A stretch of 64,000 nt of DNA from Bolinopsis microptera (lineage: Eukaryota > Ctenophora > Tentaculata > Lobata > Bolinopsidae): positions 13,963,628-14,027,627 of the forward strand of contig NC_087075.1 of NCBI RefSeq assembly GCF_026151205.1, in the 5' to 3' direction. Numbering within the stretch: the first letter of the stretch is position 1; every line of letters starts with the position of its first letter. The notes under the pieces are model-generated. The model searched no databases and was not told where the DNA came from. It saw only the letters and a program-made list of their open reading frames with translations. Below, in pieces: positions 26,501 through 38,500 of this stretch. The position numbers and the translations under genes are program-made.

Positions 26501-29500
26501 AAAAGGGTCCAAAAGAAAATAGGAGAATGTCTGACAGAGGAGGAATCATTGAAACGACTGAAACTTGAAGAGGAGGAAAGGGCCAAGAAATCTGCTGCAA
26601 AGAAGATCAAAAACGATGACAGAACACTTGTTGAACCTACACCATGAAAAAAGCCCAAGGCTGCTCTAAAGAAGAAGATATTACTTAGTAGTGACTCTGC
26701 AGAAGATAACTGCCCCGTCGTAGATTCTGATGACCTTAGCACTGGTGATTGTGAGGATGAAGATGTGGTAGTGCCGATTGAAGTGGGGTCTTATTTAACT
26801 TTTTAATTTACCAGTTCAATCATCTCTTAGAAAGTGCTTTTATTGATTTAGACAAGCTATCTTGACCAAACAGATCTACCCTTATCAAAATGGGGTAAAA
26901 CGGACCATTTTTACAATTACTAAAGAATTACTTTATTTAGGCAATTACTATGAAAAAAAGGTCATAGAATGTGAGAACTAGGCATATATTTGCAATTATG
27001 GCTCGTAAAAGCAATCTACACGACAAAAAAATTGTGAATTTTTTTTGGGGTAAAACGGACCAAGGGCGTGGTTTTCTTGGTTAGAAAAGTTGAAGAACAG
27101 AAATTTGTATTGAATATTGTTTAGGACTTAGCCCCAAGTGCCTTAAATGTATTAACAAATCTAGATTAACAAAGAATGTGGAGTTATGTGTTGGTCCGTT
27201 TTACCCCATGCATGGGGTAAATCGGACCAGCTGACCAATTTTTTTGGAATGGGTGGTACACCTACTAAACGTTACACTCAAATTTTACTGTATACCTACC
27301 AATTTAGACAAAGGTCCAACTGGTAAATGGCATGTAACATTCTTCAACCAAGTCCTTCTGTTGAGGCAGGAAGTTTCAAAAACTAAAATATTGGTCCGTT
27401 TTACCCCCTCCTACCCTACCTTTGATACAATGAAAACACGTTCTCTTTTGTAGTTTGTAACATGCCAAGTTGCTGCCAGGCAACGACACATTGTATTATT
27501 CATGGCTCTTAACTAAGTAGCTAATAGCTTAAACTTGAACAATTCACGTTGACGTAGCACTTAGGGAGCGTTCACATTTTACGTCAGCAGCCGAGGGGAG
27601 GGGTGGGGGGGGTTGGAAAATACTGACGGGGGGGGGGGGGGGGGGGGGGGGTCTGAGCCTTGCTGACGTCAGCAAAAAATGCCTGAATTTTGGCAAACAT
27701 GAAACATTTTTTATGATTCAAATTCGGTGTACTCCACACTTACCACTCGGCCTCGTTATATGATCTTGGAGTCGAGGCCTCCCCTTTGAGATGCAATCTT
27801 GGAAACAGGGAACCTGTGCCTGTATCGAGAATGACAAGATGGGATATGGTTGCAATGCTACTGCTAACTACAACTATATGTCTACTCTACAGTCATCCAC
27901 CTTTTTTCAATCACCACAGTCGAGTTAATGTAACCAAACTCCAATTTCACTACAGCCGATATTTTAGCGGTTAACAAAACCCGTTAAAAATATTTCCTTG
28001 TGTTCTTAATAACGTCACACCCTGGACATTTTAATGTGGGGGATATTCGTCAAAAATGTCAATATTTTTTCATGTCCTGATATTTTTATGGTTTATGGAA
28101 CGTGTAATGTCATTATGATTGTGTAAGAAAAGAATGATTGGACAATGGACGGGGGGGGGGCTTATTGCCTCATTTGAATTATAGACTAAATCATAATCCT
28201 CTCTTCCGTTGACTCCAGAGGTTGTTCTTCCTCCAAGTTCCCCTAGAATATGCTGCATCTGCTTTCCTTGCACGGTTAGACATAAAAAGCCATTTTGTCG
28301 GTGAATCTTCTTCCATTTTCAGGGTCAAACTCATGATTTTTACGTCGATTTGATAATTTATAACTAATATAATAAAAACTCAAGTTCCAAAAAAACAGTT
28401 TTTACAAAGCCTTAAAAGTAATAAAATATCTTTTTTCCTGAAAATGGTAAAAATTATAAGCGGGTCATACTAATAAGCGGGTCATACTTATCGTTTTCAA
28501 TTTTCCACATTTACCCACATATTTCTTAGTATTAGTAATTCACGAATTTTATGATATCTTAAATTCTATTTATATATAATGCTAAATCGCTGTTCATGAG
28601 AAATTTTGTGATTCCGCGAGTTTTTGTCATCAGCTTTCCATCCATAATAAATGTTCAAAATTTTATCCATAGCAACAAATACACTAAATACTGCATATAA
28701 TAAATAGAAAAAACTGTATTGATTTTACCTAAGCTAAGCAAAAGAACTAACAGTGCTGGGAACGACAGAGAAGAGTTTCAAGAGAAGAAATCTGCGGAAA
28801 GTCTTTATCGTCATAGTGTAGATATAAAAGTTTGACATGATATTCAGCACCATTAAGAAATAGCTTATTCTTTTGAACTTCTCATGAAACCATTCTGGTG
28901 GATCTTCAGTCATGAAACTTTCAACAATTGTAGTATAAATGCTGTACGGGAAAGTTGAAATGCAGTAGATGACAGCAGTGAGGACTACAGTGAGGGCTCC
29001 TTGCCATGGAACACTTCCTTGGACACGTCTAGCAGATATCCCTGCATCAGCTAGGTACTTCAGTGTAGGAACTGTTGTTCCTACGATAATTATGTTTGGA
29101 AGTAAAGCAGAAAGAAATCCAGTTAAGGGCAATATTTTGTTCCAAATATCAGAGTTATACCCGTATTGACAGTTGTAGATTATGTAATCGAAGTCAACAT
29201 CATCCTTGTCTACAGCGGAGAAAAGTATTGGTAAGATAAGGTTGAAAGCCCAGATGAAGCTGCAAACTTGATGAGCTCTTTTTGTCGACCAACTTGCTGC
29301 TCGGAGAGGATATCTGAGTAGAAAGAACTTGCTTGTAGTGAGAACTGCGATGAGGGACATGCGATGAGGGACATACCAACAAGTAGTTGCCGACATATAC
29401 CCGAGCATAGCAAAGTGTTTTTCCAAGGACCCACGAGTTGGCTAGCAAGGAGACTGCCCCAGAGAAGGGTGTACAGATAGTCGAAATGAGATCAGAAGCT

Positions 29501-32500
29501 GCAATGTGTTGAATAAGAGTCAGTATGAATTTGTTGACTTTGAAGGCGTCCTTCTGGAAGGATGCAAACAGAATCAGAGTATCTCCGATTAGACTTGACA
29601 AAACACCAAATAGATGATAGGCAGCCCAGGAATATCTCTCTGCATTGTTCTCTATCCCGAATCTGATATCCGAATATAGTTACTTGAAATGGTCATGAGA
29701 GGGACAAGTTGTTCATCAGCAGTATTGCCGTAAAACCACAATTGTAAAGATAAGCCAATTATGAAGTACTGAATTGTCAGATACAGCGGTCAATATTTTA
29801 TGCACCACAAGGTACTAACTAGCAGTGATTGTCAGACAGAAAAGAATGAAATGTTCACTAGGTGCAACGTGCTAAAATGTCAAAATGTGCTAAAATGCGG
29901 TAAAAAGTGCTAAATGTGTCTAAGGACGGGCTGAGGACACGTACGAAACGCTGTATCTTCTTTTTCAGCTCAAGGAAGATATTGTCGCGTATTTTACATT
30001 TTTTAGTTCTTTGTTTTAGGAGAATTAGTGGGGGGGGGGGGGGGCTCATGTTTTTTGTCCGTTCGGTACCCTATATTTTCAAAACGGACAAAAAATAGAG
30101 CGGACAAAAACGGACAATAAGGACAAAAACGGACAAGAAATAACAAAAATGGAAAGAACATTTAGATGCTTCCTCCTCTTCCTCCTCCACCTCCTCCTCC
30201 TCTTCCTCCTCCTCCTCCTCTTCTTCCTCCTCCTCAGTCCTCTTCCTGGGTCCTCCTCCTGGGTCCTCCTCCTCCTTCTCCTCTTCAGTCTTTCTCCTCC
30301 TCAGTCTTCCTCCTCCTCCTCCTCCCTCTCAGTCGTCCTCCTCAGTCGTCCTCCTCAGCCATCCTCCTCAGTCCTCCTCAGTCCTCCTCCTCAGTCCTCC
30401 TCCTCCTCCCCCTCCTCAGTCCTCCTCCTTTTCATCCTCCTTCTCTTCCTCCTCATCCTTCCCCTTAGTCCTCTTCCTCCTCAGTCCTTCTCAGTCCTCC
30501 TCCTCAGTCCTCCCCCAGTCCCCCTCCTCCTCCTCCTCAGTTCTCCTCAGTCCTCCTTCTCAGTCCTCCTCAGTCCTCCTCCTCCCCAGTCTTCCTCCTG
30601 GGTCCTCCTCCTCCTCCTCCTCCTGGGTCCTCCTCCTGGGTCATCCTGATCCTCCTCAGTCTTCTTCCTCTTCCCCTCCTCAGTCCTCCTCCTACTCCTA
30701 CTCCCCAGTCCTCCTCCTCCACAGTCCTCCTCCTCCTCCTCCTCATCAGTCCTCCTCCTCCTCATCAATCCTCTTCACCAGTCCTCCTTCTCCTTCTCCT
30801 CCTCCTTCTCCTTAGTCCTCCTCATCCTCCTCATCCACCTCCTTCCCCTCCTCATCATTCCTCATCAGTCGTCCTCCTCCGCCTCCCCTCCTCCTCCTCA
30901 GTCCCCCTCTTCAGTCCTCCTCCTCAGTCCTCATCCTCCTTCTCCTTAGTCCTCCTCAGTTTTACTCCTCCTCCTCCTCCCCCTCCTCCTCAGTTCTCCT
31001 TAGTCCTCCTCTTCCTCCTCCTCCTCCTCCTCATCCTCCTATTCAGTCCGCATCCTCGGTTCTCCTCAGTTCTCCTTTCTCAGTCCTCTTCCTCCTCAGT
31101 CTTCCTCCTCCTCCTCCTCAGCCCTCAGGTCCTCAGTCCTTCTCCTCCTGAGTCGTTCTTCTTCTCCTCCTCCTCCTCCTCCTCCTCCTCCTCCTCCTCC
31201 TCAGTCCCCTCCTCAGTCCCCCTCCTCAGTCCCCCTCCTCCTCTTCCTCACTTTCATCTCTCAATAATTTGTTCAATTTATAATTATTGTTGGTGTTATT
31301 GTTTACACAATTTATTGTTATACTAAAATGTTTTTAAACGTATTTGAGTCTGACTCAAAATGTGCTCAAGAATCTTTTGGCTTAACAGAGTTTCACTCTC
31401 CAGTAATAATAATATGGAAAAGTTGTTACATGATATTTTTCATTAAAAAATTCCCTTTTCATCCCTTTTTATGTTATTCTTTGTACCTAATTGAGGATTA
31501 AAAGTTTGAGAAAGGACCATGGTCATTAACCGGGCTACCCATTTCTGCAAATAGCCTGTTACAAATTGTGGAGAAAATTTAAATCAAAAGTTACAATTTT
31601 CGTCCGTTTTTGTCCGTTCGGTACCCTATTTTCTGAAAACGGACAAAATTGAACGGACAAAAAGTAAAAACGGACAAAAAATAACATGAGCCCTCCTACT
31701 CCTCCTACTTCTCCTCCTCCTACTTCTCCTCCTACTCCTCCTCGTACTTCTCCTCCTACTCCTCCTACTTCTCCTCCTCCTACTCCTCCTCCTACTCCTC
31801 CTCCTACTCCTCCTCCTACTCCTCCTCCTACTCCTCCTCCTACTTCTCCTCCTACTTCTCCTCCTACTCCTCCTCCTACTCCTCCTCCTACTTCTCCTCC
31901 TACTCCTCCTCCTACTTCTCCTACTCCTCCTCCTACTTCTCCTCCTACTTCTCCTCGTACTCCTCCTCGTACTTCTCCTCGTACTCCTCCTCCTACTTCT
32001 CCTCCTACTCCTCCTCCTACTTCTCATCCTACTCCTCCTACTCCTCCTCCTACTTCTCATCCTACTCCTCCTACTCCTCCTCCTACTTCTCCTCCTACTC
32101 CTCCTACTTCTCCTCCTACTCCTCCTCCTACTTCTCATCCTACTCCTCCTATTTCTCCTCCTACTCCTCCTCCTACTCCTCCTCCTCATACTCCTCCTAA
32201 GAACGTTTTAAAAATCGTACACAATCATATTCACAATAGCATGTACCATAACATGGCAATTAAATCTGATGACGAACTATAAATGTATAATTATTGAATC
32301 TACACTTGAAACGCTCGCGACCATCATTAACCCTTGGGCTCACTGCAGGGCACCCACACATCTGTCCTTATCTTCTCGTGCAGTACCTCGTGTTTCTTAG
32401 CCGTGCTATAAGAATGGTAAAACCAACCCACAAAAGGCCCACACTTGTAACCATAAACTTTAAGTTTGGGATTAGGCACAATTTGGACCTTGTACCCCAG

Positions 32501-35500
32501 CAGCTCTCTCAGTCTGTTTACCAGATACCCCGTGTACGCGTCCTCCGGTCTGAAGGGTACCTGGTGAACACAGCTGGGTAAAACAAGTTTGATATTCAGC
32601 ACCATTAAGAATTAGCTTATCCTATTGAACTTCGCATGAAACCATTCTGGTGGATCTTCAGTCATGAAACTTTCAACAATTATAGTATAAATACTGTACG
32701 GAAAAGTCGAAATGCAGTACTAGGTCTGAAAAGTACCTGGTGAACAGAGCTAGGTAACTCCTGAAACTTGCTGGCCACATCACGTGAAAACACGTATCCT
32801 CCTCCGGAGCAGTATTTCCATTTAGGGTAACCATTGAAGTCTCCGTACTTCATGTTACAGTTGCCGGTGTAGTAGCGGTCACGTGGTAGAGCTATCAGGT
32901 CTGTGATCAGGACGGGCAGGTTGACGACGATGTCGTCGTCCGTTTTGACGATGTAGTCAAAGTCGTAGTGGTGGAGCGCCTGCTTGGTGCCCCAGAGTAC
33001 CTTGGTACAAATGATTAATAAATCAAATAATTAATATGCATAAAATTAGTAAGCATAAAATTAGGAAACCCAAACCATACCCGTGACCGTAATTAAGAGA
33101 GGGCATAAAATTAAGAAACTGCGGGAAGGGGTTTCTTAATGTCCTGCTCTCTTGATTTCCTCTACTAATGTACCTTGTATTTGAGAGCGGTCTTGTGTTC
33201 TCTAAGATTGGATATCATGTACATATCGTCGTGTTCTTTAAGCTCGTCGTAAAACTCCTGGTCAAAATCACCGCTATCAGTGTAGGAGCCGAACAAGAAC
33301 ATTACCTTGATTCTCTTGTATTGTTCATCGATCGAGGTTAAGTTATTCCATCTATTAACGTTCATCCATGTTCGACGAATAGCATCCCTCACGTTAAAAC
33401 GTTGCGGGTGTGACGGTATTAAGAACACAATGAAATATTTTTCACGGGTTCTGTTAACCGCTAAAATATCGGCTGTAGTTAAATTAGAGTTCGGTTTCAT
33501 TAACTCGGGTGTGATGATTGAAACAGGTTGATAACTGTAGAGTAGACATATATTTGTAGTTAGCAGTAGTATTCCAACTATGTCCCATCTTGTCAAGTTT
33601 ATTGATACCATGTCGCTGAAATAAGTACCTATGATCCTTTTAATTTAAAGATTTTAGTTTAATTCAAATTCAATTTGAGTCCGATTCAAGTTCAATAATT
33701 TAAGTTCAATTTAAAGAAGATTATAGCATATATCTAGTCAAACAAATGAAACTGCACAACATTAAAAGATGTCTGTTTTCGTGTTTCGCTTATTTGCAGA
33801 GCACCAATATTCAATACTTTACCATACATTGCACACATTAACATTACAGCATGTTATACTATTATAGTACAAACGTGAGGGTTCCACACTATTATTATAA
33901 TAGTAATAACTATAATTATTATACAAATGACACTAACAATTACAGGTGCTGGACGTGTCCTAGCTATACACATTGACAATGGGCTGATGCGTAAGAATGA
34001 GAGCACTCTGGTGGTCAAAGCGCTGAAGGCCCTCGGTCTTGATGTAAAACGTGAGTCTGCTGTTGGTACCCATTTTCCTGCCCCGGAACATTGCTTCCCA
34101 GCAAGGACAAAAGAAAATCGCGATTATTTAGGCCAAAATCTCGAAAATCGAAGCGAAAGATAATGTTTTTGCACGAATAGAATTATGAATTAGGGGTGGA
34201 CTGGTTTGTAGGGTAAATGTAATGACTTGCTAGTTGGTTTGTGTGTACGACTCAGATGCAGGGGTGGTTACTGTTGCCAGCATTATGGCATCCTTTGTAT
34301 AAGTTTTTCACTATTGATTTGATTTGATTTGAAACTTTTACAAAATAGCAAGTATACAAATGTACAGCAATTCGAACAAACATATAAAATGGGCCGAAAT
34401 GTATAAATGCTAAAAAGCGTGGGTCAGTGAAACAAGTACAAAGGACAACTTTCAGAACAGGAGTTTTTTGGCCGCCCAAAGTCTCAATAACATCATCTCC
34501 ACCTAGTAATAAAATTATGAAATGTGAAAAGTGTGAAACAATCAAATAATAATGTATGTATATAAACTATGTTCGTAGAATTATTTCCTTTACCCTCATG
34601 AGTTTTTGTCCATATTGTGTTCGCAAAGGTATGCTATAAAGTTATAATATAGATTAATTGTCAACTGTCTTAACAATTGATCAATGTTCCCATTGTTCCA
34701 AATCTCACTTAACAAATTTGTCGTAGAGAATGGGAAAAATTATTTCCTTTACCCTCTGAGTTAAAGGAAATAACTCATGAGGGTTATTTCCTTTAACTCA
34801 CGCGATTCCGCACGTGCCGCGATTTCCTTTTGACCTTGCTTCCCAGAGCCTCAGTAGAGTTAGAGTGAAGGTTTTGGTATGGGATTAGAGTTATGATTAG
34901 GGTTGGGATCAGAGTTAAGGATAGGGTCCTGGGCTACAAGCTTCTTAGGACTCTTTTATAACTATTTTACGTTCAGGTTCTTAAATCCTCCCTATTTTAG
35001 GTGTTGATTGCGCGTACAGGTTCCTAAATCCCCCCTATTTTAGGTGTTGATTGCGCGTACAGGTTCCTAAATCCCCCCTATTTCAGGTGTTGATTGCGCG
35101 TATAGGTTCCTAAATCCCCCCTATTTCAGGTGTTGATTGCGCGTACAGGTTCCTAAATCCCCCCTATTTCAGGTGTTGATTGCGCGTACAGGTTCCTAAA
35201 TCCCCCCTATTTCAGGTGTTGATTGCGCGTACAGGTTCCTAAATCCCCCCTATTTCAGGTGTTATTGCGCGTACAGGTTCCTAAATCCTTCCTATTTCAG
35301 GTGTTGATTGCGCGTATAGGTTCCTAAACGGTAAGACGTGGGTGCACCTGGAGGGATGTAAGAACGCTCAGCTGAGTGAGTGTTTGAACACTGTGGTGGA
35401 TCCTGAGCAGAAGAGGAGGATCATTGGAGATGTCTTTATGCAGGTATGATCAGTTTGTTACATTAATTATCTTGTATGTTTGATCTTATATTAAATTTAT

Positions 35501-38500
35501 ATTGTAGTTATTTCCCTTATTCGCTTCTTTTAACAATGATGTTTAATTTTATTCTTGAAGTAAATGGCTCACTGTTTTGCAACTGGCAAGTATTCATCGA
35601 CTTCAAAGTTCAATCGGATAAAACAATCACCTTGGATTGCTTTTGATTATTTAACTAATTCATAATTAAAACCCTAGATAATGTCGGAGTTGCTAAACGA
35701 TCTTGACAAAGACAAGTTTGTTCTGGCTCAAGGAACCTTAGCTCCTGATCTTATAGAGTCCGGGTCTAAACTATCCTCTTCCATGGCTGACACCATTAAA
35801 ACTCATCACAATGACAGTCCTCTTGCTAGGGAGTTCAGGAATGCGGTAAGGTATTGTTCGCGACCTAAAGAATTTATAAAAATATTTATTATTACTAATA
35901 TTAGTAACATGTGCTATATTATTATCTCTTGAAATTTCAAGGATTTATCTTCCTATTTGGGGATAATTTATGGAAAACAGCTAAGTTGTTTTGTTTAATT
36001 AAGTATCTTTCAGGGGAAAATAATAGAGCCTCTGAGAACATTTTATAAGGATGAGGTTAGGGAACTAGGGAGAGAATTGAGCCTTCCAGCTGAACTAGTT
36101 AACAGACACCCTTTCCCAGGTAATGTATTAGACAAGTGTTGTAGTGTTGTAGTGTTGTATTAAAGAAGTGTTGTAGTGAATTTTTTCCCTACTCTTGCCG
36201 AAGGCAAAAAGATCGTAGGGAATAAGTATTCGGGTTTGGATATATGAGGTGGCCCGATGGACCTGCGTTGATAACAAAAGTCTGCTCCTTCGCAATATAG
36301 ACCACTCCCCTATCATTATGTGTAATGTGTATAGGAAGCGTCTGTTATGCTGCGCGCGACGCTAGCCATGTGTTAATTAATTACAGTGAAATTCCTCCTT
36401 CGCAAAGTTATCTTCCGCAATCTTCTGGATTCATTTATTGTTGATGCGCGGCGCTACATTCTTACATTGGTCAAATAAATCGTCAATTTTTACCATGCAC
36501 GAATCCCACTCATTTATAAATAACATAGTATGTAAATATGTTGCACTTTTTTCCAGTCACACCTTTCACTCAAAAGAATTAAAGGTATACAAGTACATCG
36601 TAGGGAAAATTGATCGTGCGTGGTTTAACCGCGGCGAAATTCTTGTTATATCGATCTTTTTAGGTACATGTTATAACCAATCTGATGGATCCGATGTGGT
36701 AATTTTTGGAACGAATAACAATCATTCAGTATACCAAACATCTATCAAACCAACTATACTTTCAACAGCCTATTTAATTTGCCAACTTAACAACTATTAA
36801 CGGTTCTTTTGCGATAGTCAAAACGCGACAACTAGCGCTGGCCGCTGGATGGCGACAACTAGCGCTATCCAGCGCTAGTTGTCGCCATCCAGCGCTAGTT
36901 GTCGCCATCCAGCGCTAGTTGTCGCCATCCAGCGCTAGTTGTCGCCATCCAGCGCTAGTTATCGAACTGTTTTCTGCGATGGCCAGTTGCGCTGGCCATC
37001 ACAAACTATCGGGTGCGACAGTGTCGCATAGCCAGCGTTATCCAGCGCTAGTTGTCGACAACTGGATAGCGACAACTAGTGCTGGATGGCGACAACTAGC
37101 GCTGGATTGCGACAATTATCGAAAATTTATATTTTGCGCTGGATAGCGTTAACTATATTAACTATATTAACTATATTAACTATATTAACTATATTAACTA
37201 TATTAACTATATTAACTATATTAACTATATTAACTATATTAACTATATTAACTATATTAACTATATTAACTATATTAACTATATTAACTATATTAACTAT
37301 ATTAACTATATTAACTATATTAACTACAGGGTGGGCCAAAAGTCAGTACCCATACGTTGGCCTTAATAGCTCCGCCGTGTTTTATATTTGAGAGATGTTG
37401 CAGATGGCATACTTTACTTACTGGTTCGAGGATTCCGTCGTCAAAATTTGAAAATTCGAATATTTTAGACCACGCCCATTCAATATTAAAACACCTATAT
37501 TGTTTTCTCTGGACATGCTGAACGCCTAATTTTTTCAGAGACGGTAAATTATCAAATGTTGCATATGATCTGAAAACATGAGGCAAAACAGATTAGAAAT
37601 GACGAAGTTATCAAGCATTTTCTGTATCTCGTTAACAAAATTGACTGGGTGATTATGTGACACCGTGACACGACACCTTAATTGGGCACCCTTAACAATT
37701 CCCATGTTTAACGGGGTAGTTAACGGGGTCACCTTATCACGTGATTAGGTAAACCAATCACCTGATCACACGTAATGAATAAACTCATTATGCTTCATAT
37801 CTCGGTCATCTGAGAAGCTACAGTTCTAATTCTTTCAGGACAAACGTAATTCGAATGGCCAAACACAATTCAATAACATTTAGCTTGATCTGACTATCCA
37901 AACTATCAAATAAATGTGAAAATGAACCTCCATTTGAAAAAAATGAACGCGAATATTTTTCGAGTTGACAAATTCCTCGAACCAGTGGTGGTAGTAAGTC
38001 ATACCAGAAAGAAGTATTTAAATTGGGCAATCAGTGACTGAGCTATAAAGGCCAACGTATGGGTACTGACTTTTGGCCCACCCTGTATATTAACTATATT
38101 AACTATATTAACTATATTAACTATATTAACTATATTAAAAACTTCTCAGGTCCAGGTTTGGGTCCCAGGATAATATGCCAGTTGGACCTTTACCCTTGGT
38201 ATTTGGAGAATTATAACGACTTTAACAACCGACTCAACCTTATCTGCTCCTATCATCGACTTCGAACCACTGTTGGTTTCTGTTTTCTGTTTCTGTTTCT
38301 GTTTTCTGTTTGTTGGTTTCTGTTTTCTGTTTCTGTTTCTGTTTTCTGTTTGTTGGTTTCTGTTTTCTGTTTTCTGTTTTCTGTTTTCTGTTTTTGTTTT
38401 CTGTTTTCTGTTTTCTGTTTCCATGAAGGATAGTCCTTTAATGAACTTCCATTTAAAATAATTATTATAGTTATTTTATGGGGGAAGATTCAAACAAGGC

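Noticed and set aside
30149-30768. Leu/Ser/Pro-rich and Arg/Glu-rich open frames
   Set aside because: They are read out of a simple polypyrimidine tract in which stops are rare on either strand; no unique protein sequence.
31626-32282. Arg/Ser-rich (minus) and Pro/Thr/Ser-rich (plus) frames of about 190 residues
   Set aside because: Pure by-products of the CTCCTA array; both strands and frames are open for the same reason.
34985-35330. CRISPR-like regular repeats
   Set aside because: Units are contiguous and the whole 43-bp unit repeats, so there are no spacers; it is a duplication of a splice acceptor region.
36438-36800. 120-residue plus-strand frame in GMPS intron 11
   Set aside because: No recognisable domain, Asn/Ile-rich as expected from AT-rich DNA.
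37086-37391. ILTILTILT / VNIVNIVNI frames
   Set aside because: Translations of the TTAACTATA satellite; composition artefact.
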